DNA of 5,284 nucleotides from Candidatus Sulfotelmatobacter sp. (GTDB lineage Bacteria; Acidobacteriota; Terriglobia; Terriglobales; Acidobacteriaceae), in contig JASICF010000359.1 in NCBI GenBank assembly GCA_030044775.1, positions 1 through 5,284 of the forward strand, read 5' to 3'. The translations under genes were made by a program, and so were the position numbers. Under the pieces are notes generated by a model. The model saw nothing but the letters and a program-made list of their open reading frames with translations, was not told the origin of the DNA and searched no databases. Below are positions 1 through 4,632 of the stretch, piece by piece (position 1 is the first letter of the stretch; each line of letters starts with the position of its first letter).

Positions 1-320
1 TGGGGATGGCGCTGGCAGACTTCGCGCACCACATCCAGGGCGGCGTCGTCGGCGGTATCCGCCGCAAAAAGAATTTCGTAGGCAGGATAATCCTGGCGGA
101 AAAAGCTCTCGAGATTTTCTTTAAGCTGTGCTTCGAGACCGTGCACCGGTTTCAACACCGAAACCGGGGGCAGTTCGGAATCGGAAGCTGACTCCAATTG
201 CTTCTTCGTGCTCCGGCGAAACCTGATCGAGCCGGCAATCGCCAGAGCCAGGAACACTCCTGACGAAAACGTCCCGAGAAGCGCGATCGCCAAAAGGAAA
301 TAGAAAACCAGATCTCTCAA
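1..320 (-). CDS. hpnI: HpnI-like glycosyltransferase (ceramide glucosyltransferase family), 5' part, cut by window edge
   Basis: Partial gene: about 106 N-terminal codons are present and the rest lies left of position 1. Residues about 5-31 form one hydrophobic membrane segment, followed by a basic stretch (RFRRSTKK). The start of a GT-A glycosyltransferase domain follows at about residues 51-106, with PPVSVLKPVHGLE, then ENLESFFRQDYPAYEILFAA, then an Asp pair (TADDAA) at about 91-92. This pattern is typical of HpnI and the related ceramide glucosyltransferases. Known HpnI proteins add N-acetylglucosamine to bacteriohopanetetrol at the inner membrane. No ATG or GTG lies in frame before the in-frame stop at 408-410. 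TTG at 318-320 is the best start because AGGGA sits 9 nt upstream and the membrane segment begins at once; TTG at 366-368 and 399-401 are alternatives. The catalytic half is not visible, so another GT2/GT21 lipid glycosyltransferase is possible. Confidence 0.8.
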   Translation of the reverse strand, partial: MRDLVFYFLLAIALLGTFSSGVFLALAIAGSIRFRRSTKKQLESASDSELPPVSVLKPVHGLEAQLKENLESFFRQDYPAYEILFAADTADDAALDVVREVCQRHP

Positions 321-393
321 CTTGTTTAGTCCCTGGAGCGCGGAATCACGGCCGAGCTTGCCAGACAATGAATCGAAACCGTCCCAGCCGTCA

Positions 394-442
394 CGCGGCA
401 ACTCACACTATACATTTATGCCGCAGGGAAGCGTGAGCCGCG
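394..442 (-). repeat. Competing inverted repeats upstream of the HpnI-like gene
   Basis: Read on the minus strand, CGCGGCTCAC (442-433) can pair with GTGAG plus CCGCG (406-402 and 398-394), giving 10 bp with a 3-nt bulge. The same distal arm can instead pair with GCGGCA at 424-419 (partner TGCCGC at 400-395, 6 bp). The two pairings exclude each other, as in attenuators. There is no clear T-tract after either. In such GC-rich DNA the match may be chance. Confidence 0.35.
407..412 (-). promoter_or_regulatory. Possible -10 box for the HpnI-like gene
   Basis: The minus strand reads TATAGT (5 of 6 to the sigma-70 consensus) within an AT-rich patch in otherwise GC-rich DNA, about 87 bp upstream of the chosen TTG start. 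No convincing -35 hexamer is seen at 16-18 bp spacing, so this is only a candidate. Confidence 0.22.
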
Positions 443-476
443 ATCATGAAGGCAAATCGTCTTACAACACGCGAGT

Positions 477-1271
477 TCACCGGGAACCTGCGGGGGCGAC
501 CTCGATGCTTCTCGAAGCAGCGGCGTTGTTGACGCGATAATCTCTGTATTCGATGGAAAGGTCGGCGCTCCCTCCCAGGCGCATCTCGCTTTGCGTATGG
601 TCGGAAGAAGGAAGCCAGAATCCATTCACTTTTAGATAGTTGTGTTCAATCTGGGTTCTCTTGATCCACAGAGAGGGACTCTCGCACGGTTCGGCCTCTA
701 TGCGAACCACAGCAAAGTCGTTTGCATCTACCCAGATTTTCCCACGATAGAGGAATTTATTTTTCTTCCTTGGGGAAAGCGTCAGGACGTATTCTCCGCC
801 ATTCGAAGTCGGATCGTAACCAGCCCAGCTGAAGGTGTAATTGTCAGTGTTCATTGCATCCTGTTGCCGGTTTTGATCGCTCAAAAACTCCTGCTCGCTT
901 TGCAACAGCCTTTTGAAAATATGATTGATGATGAACGGAGAGCCACTTTGAGAGACAACGGCGAACTCTTTGCGGTTGGGTGCGCGATAGGTCGCGTCCA
1001 CTACCATTTCGGCTTCATAATTTCCGGCGAACCCGTGATAGCGCATGCGATACACACGCCGACTGCTGACCTGCTGCAAGGCCGCAGCGCGCTGTTTGTC
1101 CTTCGTCTCCAGGCGTTTCGCTATTTCTTCGGCTGAGAGCGACGGGGCCGGTTGAGAATGCGCAGAACTGGATTGTGACGAAGCCCCAGATGGCTGCTGA
1201 CATCGCGCCGGAAGGTTCCCAAACGCGAATAAGACGGCGAGCGCCACACAACTCGTTCGCAGAAACACCAC
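477..1271 (-). CDS. Secreted protein resembling outer-membrane lipoprotein-sorting (LolA-like) proteins
   Basis: 264 aa. Residues 1-24 are a Sec signal peptide: a short start with one Arg, a hydrophobic core (VALAVLFAFG) and a likely cut after PARC. The residue before that Cys is Arg, so it is not a good lipobox. Residues about 25-45 are a Ser/Gln/Pro-rich linker. The rest is rich in beta-strand patterns. A recognisable block at about 174-246 contains YRGKIWVDANDFAVVRIEAEP, then PSLWIKR, NGFWLP and IEYRDYRV. This repeated 'GKIWVD..dfaVvRie' to 'FWLP' to 'Y.dY' pattern is found in proteins annotated as outer membrane lipoprotein-sorting protein, with a LolA/LolB-like half-barrel. The true ligand is unknown. 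The start is GTG at 1271, with AAGGA 6 nt upstream; GTG at 1268 is equally possible. It is transcribed divergently from the PilZ gene, and the HpnI-like gene follows 156 bp downstream on the same strand. Confidence 0.78.
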   Translation of the reverse strand: MVFLRTSCVALAVLFAFGNLPARCQQPSGASSQSSSAHSQPAPSLSAEEIAKRLETKDKQRAAALQQVSSRRVYRMRYHGFAGNYEAEMVVDATYRAPNRKEFAVVSQSGSPFIINHIFKRLLQSEQEFLSDQNRQQDAMNTDNYTFSWAGYDPTSNGGEYVLTLSPRKKNKFLYRGKIWVDANDFAVVRIEAEPCESPSLWIKRTQIEHNYLKVNGFWLPSSDHTQSEMRLGGSADLSIEYRDYRVNNAAASRSIEVAPAGSR

Positions 1272-1323
1272 TGTGATCCTTGGATGCCGCCTGGAGCGAC
1301 TGAGTTGATTTCAGAATACTTTG

Positions 1324-1351
1324 GTTATGTTCCCCGGAATTTGCCGAACAA
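1324..1351 (-). promoter_or_regulatory. Candidate promoter of the LolA-like gene
   Basis: On the minus strand TTGTTC (1351-1346) and CATAAC (1329-1324) are spaced by 16 bp, upstream of the GTG start at 1271. Matches are 3/6 and 4/6 to sigma-70, so it is weak. An inverted TTCC/GGAA pair (1330-1339) lies in the spacer and could be an operator half-site pair, or chance. Confidence 0.22.
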
Positions 1352-1368
1352 TGTTATTACAGTCTAAA
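1341..1368 (+). promoter_or_regulatory. Candidate promoter of the PilZ-flp unit
   Basis: TTGCCG (1341-1346) and TCTAAA (1363-1368) are spaced by 16 bp, each 4/6 to sigma-70. It overlaps the candidate minus-strand promoter, so transcription of the two divergent units may interfere. A second option is TATAGC at 1447-1452, which would place the transcript start at the PilZ ATG itself. Confidence 0.25.
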
Positions 1369-1459
1369 CCGTTTGTCCGCACCGTGTGGTTACCTTCGTG
1401 CCTCACTCGTCGGGGCTATTCCGCACCAGAAGAATCTGCTGCAAACTATAGCTACTTCG

Positions 1460-1834
1460 ATGCAGTCCAAGAGCGTTAAACCCGAGCGGCGTCTTCAGAA
1501 TCGCAAGCAGGCCGTCCTGCCGGTGAGGGTTCGGGGCGTCGATGCTTCGGGCGCCTCATTTGAAGAGTTGGCGCACACGCTTGATCTCACGAGCGGGGGC
1601 GCGCGACTGGGATCGATTCGGCGTCCCCTGAAGCAGTTCGACACATTAGCCGTCTTCTACCGGCAACGGCGAATGGAGTTCAAGGTGATCTGGACGAAGC
1701 TGCTGGACGGCAGGAGTGAATATCAGGTCGGTCTGCAGGCTTTAACACAGGCGAAAGAGGGGTGGGCTGCAAATCTGTTCAGTTCCACACCGGAGCCAGT
1801 AAAGCAATCGCAGGCCGCGTTTGGAGCAATCTAA
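1460..1834 (+). CDS. Single-domain PilZ protein (predicted c-di-GMP receptor)
   Basis: 124 aa and cytoplasmic, with no signal peptide or membrane segment. Residues about 9-95 match a PilZ domain. The RxxxR motif is R11-LQN-R15, followed by a beta-strand LPVRVRG. The (D/N)xSxxG motif appears as D42-LTSGG47, with Thr in place of the usual Ser. Later strands include FKVIW and the closing YQVGLQAL. PilZ domains bind cyclic di-GMP through these motifs and alter a partner protein; the partner cannot be read from sequence. The tail after about residue 95 is short and not recognised. ATG 1460 starts at the usual point, just before ERR, but has no Shine-Dalgarno sequence. TTG 1373 would add 29 residues that do not look like part of the fold. 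The Flp pilin gene begins 13 bp after the stop, so the two genes are probably co-transcribed. Confidence 0.85.
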   Translation: MQSKSVKPERRLQNRKQAVLPVRVRGVDASGASFEELAHTLDLTSGGARLGSIRRPLKQFDTLAVFYRQRRMEFKVIWTKLLDGRSEYQVGLQALTQAKEGWAANLFSSTPEPVKQSQAAFGAI

Positions 1835-1847
1835 TCATGGCAAAATC

Positions 1848-2009
1848 ATGGACTCTCTAACTACACTTTGGTCGAACGATGAAGGGCAAGACATTGCGGA
1901 ATATTCCGTGATGCTGGCCGTTGTGCTGGTGATTGTAGTAGGCGCCATCCGGCTCATCGGGTCGAATGCCAACAACGTTTTTTCTAACGTCGCCAGCGGA
2001 ATTCAATAG
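1848..2009 (+). CDS. flp: Flp-type type IVb prepilin
   Basis: 53 aa, the usual size of Flp pilins. Residues 1-13 are the leader (ending NDEG). The class IVb processing site is G13 followed by QDIAEY, which puts Glu at +5 and Tyr at +6 of the mature protein. These are the hallmarks required by TadV/CpaA-type prepilin peptidases. Residues about 20-37 are a hydrophobic helix (SVMLAVVLVIVVGAIRLIG) that anchors the subunit before assembly and packs the pilus core. The mature chain would be 40 aa. ATG 1848 is chosen because it gives a normal leader. Its ribosome binding site is weak, and GGAG at 1823-1826 is too far away. An in-frame TTG at 1821 would start inside the PilZ gene. Flp subunits build Tad pili for adhesion and biofilm. 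No tad/cpa assembly genes are in the window, so the assembly machinery must lie elsewhere. Confidence 0.92.
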   Translation: MDSLTTLWSNDEGQDIAEYSVMLAVVLVIVVGAIRLIGSNANNVFSNVASGIQ

Positions 2010-2012
2010 ACT

Positions 2013-2037
2013 CGCGCGGCAACACCGGGCCGGCGCG
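2013..2037 (+). terminator. GC-rich hairpin after flp
   Basis: CGCGCGGC (2013-2020) can pair with GCCGGCGCG (2029-2037) as 8 bp with one bulged G and an 8-nt loop. It starts 3 nt after the flp stop, between convergent genes. No T-run follows directly (the nearest is CCCTTTTCG, about 20 nt on). It may end or stabilise the pilin mRNA, and it may also serve ctaB from the other strand. Confidence 0.4.
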
Positions 2038-2090
2038 AACCGCGTCTCAGGAGTCAACCCTTTTCGTTATCGCCACCAGTCGACACAAAC

Positions 2091-3026
2091 CTACGGGCGC
2101 GTGGCGTTCGCCATCATCACGGCAAACAATACAGGAAGGTAAATCACGGTCGCTTGCAGAACGTGGCGAGCCAGCATTTTTGAGCGCGGGCTGCTCACCG
2201 GCATCTTGAGAAATGCGAGCTTTGCGCCGAAATAAAAGAGCGAGACACTGAGAAGCAGCGCGGTAACCAGATAGGTTTTTCCCGCCATTCCAAAAAAGCT
2301 GGGCAACATGCTCAGCGGAATGAGGACAATCGAGTACGCCAGAATGCGGCGCGCTGTGGAGCGGCCATCCTGTTCGACCACGGGCAGCATCCGAATTCCT
2401 CCGGCCGCATAATCTTCGCGATAAAGCCAGGCAATCGAGAAGAAATGCGGGAATTGCCAGACAAACAGAATGGCAAACAAGATTAGGGTTTCCCATTCAA
2501 GGCGGCCACGCGCCGCCGTCCATCCCAGAACTCCCGGCATGGCGCCAGGAAACGCGCCCACAAAAGTGCAGATGGGAGAGACTTGCTTCAGCGGCGTGTA
2601 AGCCGCGAGATACACAACCGATGTCAGGAACGTGAGCAGGCCGGTAAGCGGGTTGGTGGCGATCGCAAGATAAACGGATCCGCCGATAGTGGCCAAAAGT
2701 CCGGCCAGCGTTGCGTGCCGCAAACTCATGCGCCCGGCCGGTAAAGGCCGCTGCGCAGTCCGGCGCATGTGGCCATCCACCCTGTGCTCCATCACTTCAT
2801 TCAGCGCCGCCGTACCGCTGGAAACTAAACCGATCCCGATCAGAGCATGCAGCAGTCCCCAGCTTAGCGAGCTCACGCCCGATTTCTGCGCCCCAAAGAA
2901 ATACCCGCACCATGCGGTCATGACGATGAGACTGGTCACGCGCAGCTTCATCAACTCGGCATAGTCACGCAACACAGATTCGGCCTGTTTGCGCAATAAA
3001 GAAAGAGGTTGGATCATGGCGCTCAT
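2091..3026 (-). CDS. ctaB: Protoheme IX farnesyltransferase (heme O synthase)
   Basis: 311 aa, normal for CtaB/CyoE, a UbiA-family integral membrane prenyltransferase with about nine helices. It transfers farnesyl from farnesyl diphosphate to the vinyl group of heme b, making heme O for heme-copper oxidases. The first metal-diphosphate motif is N76-EVM-E80-HRV-D84, then MRRTAQRPLPAGR. The first Asp of the usual NxxxDxxxD is Glu here, a conservative change. YTPLKQ at about 143-148 and GAFPGAMPGVLGW at about 157-169 follow. The signature WQFPHFFSIAWLYREDY is at 190-206, then GGIRMLPVVE. The start is uncertain: ATG 3026 gives a normal N-terminus, while GTG 3044 and ATG 3017 are alternatives; none has a strong ribosome binding site. 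No oxidase subunit or ctaA gene adjoins it here. It converges on flp and lies downstream of the SH3 gene pair on the same strand. Confidence 0.95.
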   Translation of the reverse strand: MSAMIQPLSLLRKQAESVLRDYAELMKLRVTSLIVMTAWCGYFFGAQKSGVSSLSWGLLHALIGIGLVSSGTAALNEVMEHRVDGHMRRTAQRPLPAGRMSLRHATLAGLLATIGGSVYLAIATNPLTGLLTFLTSVVYLAAYTPLKQVSPICTFVGAFPGAMPGVLGWTAARGRLEWETLILFAILFVWQFPHFFSIAWLYREDYAAGGIRMLPVVEQDGRSTARRILAYSIVLIPLSMLPSFFGMAGKTYLVTALLLSVSLFYFGAKLAFLKMPVSSPRSKMLARHVLQATVIYLPVLFAVMMANATRP

Positions 3027-3074
3027 TCGTATGGTTACTCGCACCCGCTGGTGTGGTTGTTATACCGCTTTCGA

Positions 3075-3161
3075 TTAGACACGCACGCGCTCTGATGTGT
3101 TTCCGTATTGGGTAAAGCTGGCAGCTCCCACAAAGCGGCCGAAAAATCCTAAGAACTGCAT
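3075..3161 (-). CDS. Possible 28-aa small ORF upstream of ctaB
   Basis: An ATG at 3161-3159 is preceded by GGGAG with a 5-nt spacer, the best-placed ribosome binding site in this gap and better than that of ctaB itself. The ORF gives 28 residues, starting MQFLGFFGRFVGAASF and ending SERVRV, with an aromatic, mildly hydrophobic N-terminal half and a charged end. It stops 48 bp before the chosen ctaB ATG. It could be a small peptide or a translated leader for ctaB. I recognise no family, and an ORF this short can arise by chance. Confidence 0.3.
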   Translation of the reverse strand: MQFLGFFGRFVGAASFTQYGNTSERVRV

Positions 3162-3183
3162 ACGTACTCCCATGCCTGGCCAA

Positions 3184-3189
3184 AGTCAA
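3184..3189 (-). promoter_or_regulatory. Possible -35 box in the ctaB upstream region
   Basis: The minus strand reads TTGACT (5/6 to the sigma-70 -35 box). The hexamer 17 bp downstream (TACGTA) is a poor -10, so the promoter is doubtful. A TATAAC at 3064-3059 (minus) is a good -10 but has no matching -35. The 211-bp gap 3027-3237 otherwise shows no recognised RNA or repeat. Confidence 0.2.
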
Positions 3190-3237
3190 GTTGAAACTGG
3201 AAGATGGCCGGGCACAACCAGCGCGAATTCCGCTTTA

Positions 3238-4632
3238 CTATTTGCTCGCCGAAGCCGCCGAAGCGGTGAAGCTCTCCGGCGGATCGAAAAAACATTCGTG
3301 CCACAGGGCGGCGTCCGAGAGCTTTCCTGACTTCCATTGTTGCAGGACAGGCAGCGGAGCCGCGATCATTCCACCGTCAGCCGAATCGAAAATCAGTACG
3401 ATCCCGTCGACATGCAACTGCTTCTGCGCCAGTTCCGAGTAGCTCTTGTCCAAAACAGATTTCGCGAAACCCAGCCGCAGTTGCGCCCCAGGGTCTTTCG
3501 CGGAGTCGTCCAGCTTTTCCACCGTGACGATTTCCACGGTTTTGCCTTTCAAAGGCGCCCAGTCACCTGGAAACGACGACTGCTCCTCGCGAGCTACATG
3601 ATATAAATCCGCGGCCACCGGAGCAGCCTGTGGACTGGGCGCCAGGTCGCTGTCGCCGAGGCCGTTCGGCATTTCCACACTATCACGCCAGATCCATCCG
3701 CGGGCAATGCCGGAAACCCGCACATGCACCCAATCCTGATTAAAATCCAGCATTTCAAATTCATCGTGGGCGCTTGCAAGAAACAAGGTTTGGGCGTTCA
3801 GGCTCGCGGTCGCGACTACCGGCGTTCCCTCTTTCTTCACGGCAACCAGATTGCTTGGATGAGCCTGATTCCTGAGAACCTCTTCGAGGCTATCTGCTTC
3901 AGCCTGCAAGCTACGCTGGTCCGGTAGCGTGGCTGAATCTTTTTCTTTTTGTTCGTCCGCCAGCGTTTGTGCCAGAGAAGATAAAATCCCGCCTCCGGTG
4001 TCTGCAATTCTGGGCATCGGGGCGGAAAGCTTGGGCTGAGCAGCACCGGCAGACTTTGCCGTTGCCGGTGGTGCTGCCGGCGGTGTTGTTGGCGGCGGAG
4101 GGCCCGCAATCGGCGTCGCTGCCTTCAAAACTGGAGCTTGTGCCGGAACCGGAGCTGGAGCTGGTTCCGCGTTTTGCGGCGGAGCCGCTACTGTCTGCGC
4201 TTTGGTGGCGAGTTGGTCGGAGAGTTGATCGAGCAGGTCTGCTTCCAGTCTCCCATTCGACGTTAGAACTTGATATCCGGAATGGGATCCCGCCGGATCG
4301 TTATACCAGGCGGTGATCTGCGCGCTTACGCGAACGCTCGACCCGCCGGAAGGAGTCGACTCGACATGAACTTTGCAATCGTAGTATCCGCGGCGGTAAC
4401 GATCGAGAGGATGGTCCCCTGCGGCGGCGAATCCATCGAGCACAGGCAGGCGGCCGGAGGTTGAGCTCTGCATCGCCTTCAGTGCTTGTTCGACAGTCGT
4501 CTTTGACTGCGGGAAGCCGCGTTCTGAACCGTTGCTTTGCGCGGCGCAAGGAGCGGCAGAATAAAGCTCGAAGACCGCAGCCAGCAGCGCGACAAAGAAA
4601 ACCCGATTCAGTTGCCCGAAAAAAACCCTCAT
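3238..4632 (-). CDS. Exported SH3-like domain protein with N-terminal conserved domain and Pro/Ala linker
   Basis: 464 aa. Residues 1-31 are a signal peptide (FFVALLAAVF core, likely cut after CAA). Residues about 42-145 are a compact domain with PLDRYRRGYYDCKVHV, VRVSAQITAWY and SNGRLEADLLDQLSDQL. I have a sense of similar exported proteins in Acidobacteriota but know no function. Residues about 146-205 are a Pro/Ala-rich linker. Residues about 217-255 are helical and charged. An SH3-like (SH3_3-type) domain is at about 268-322, with TASLNAQTLFLASAHDEFEM and WVHVRVSGIARGWIWRD. Residues about 342-452 form a further unrecognised domain with VDGIVLIFDS and ALWHECFFD. ATG 4632 is chosen over ATG 4662 because it overlaps the upstream stop as ATGA, has GGAG 5 nt before it, and starts the signal peptide properly. 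Bacterial SH3 domains often bind peptidoglycan or peptides, so a periplasmic envelope role is likely. Confidence 0.82.
   Translation of the reverse strand: MRVFFGQLNRVFFVALLAAVFELYSAAPCAAQSNGSERGFPQSKTTVEQALKAMQSSTSGRLPVLDGFAAAGDHPLDRYRRGYYDCKVHVESTPSGGSSVRVSAQITAWYNDPAGSHSGYQVLTSNGRLEADLLDQLSDQLATKAQTVAAPPQNAEPAPAPVPAQAPVLKAATPIAGPPPPTTPPAAPPATAKSAGAAQPKLSAPMPRIADTGGGILSSLAQTLADEQKEKDSATLPDQRSLQAEADSLEEVLRNQAHPSNLVAVKKEGTPVVATASLNAQTLFLASAHDEFEMLDFNQDWVHVRVSGIARGWIWRDSVEMPNGLGDSDLAPSPQAAPVAADLYHVAREEQSSFPGDWAPLKGKTVEIVTVEKLDDSAKDPGAQLRLGFAKSVLDKSYSELAQKQLHVDGIVLIFDSADGGMIAAPLPVLQQWKSGKLSDAALWHECFFDPPESFTASAASASK

Noticed and set aside
6..191. Plus-strand 61-codon open frame at the left edge
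   Set aside because: It lies antisense to the HpnI-like gene, whose minus-strand frame gives a recognisable glycosyltransferase.
642..1136. Plus-strand 164-codon open frame
   Set aside because: It is antisense to the LolA-like gene and shows no family resemblance; the minus frame has a signal peptide and a conserved core.
2965..3189. Minus-strand 74-codon frame across the ctaB start
   Set aside because: It overlaps the ctaB start in another frame, has no recognisable domain and a poor start; the 28-codon ORF in this gap has a much better ribosome binding site.
4144..4169. CGGAACC/GGTTCCG inverted repeat with a GGAGCT tandem loop
   Set aside because: It sits inside the Pro/Ala-coding linker, where repeated codons produce such symmetry; no terminator T-run or other context.
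3969..4316. Plus-strand 115-codon open frame
   Set aside because: It is antisense to the Pro/Ala linker of the SH3 protein; long open frames opposite GC-rich low-complexity coding DNA are expected.
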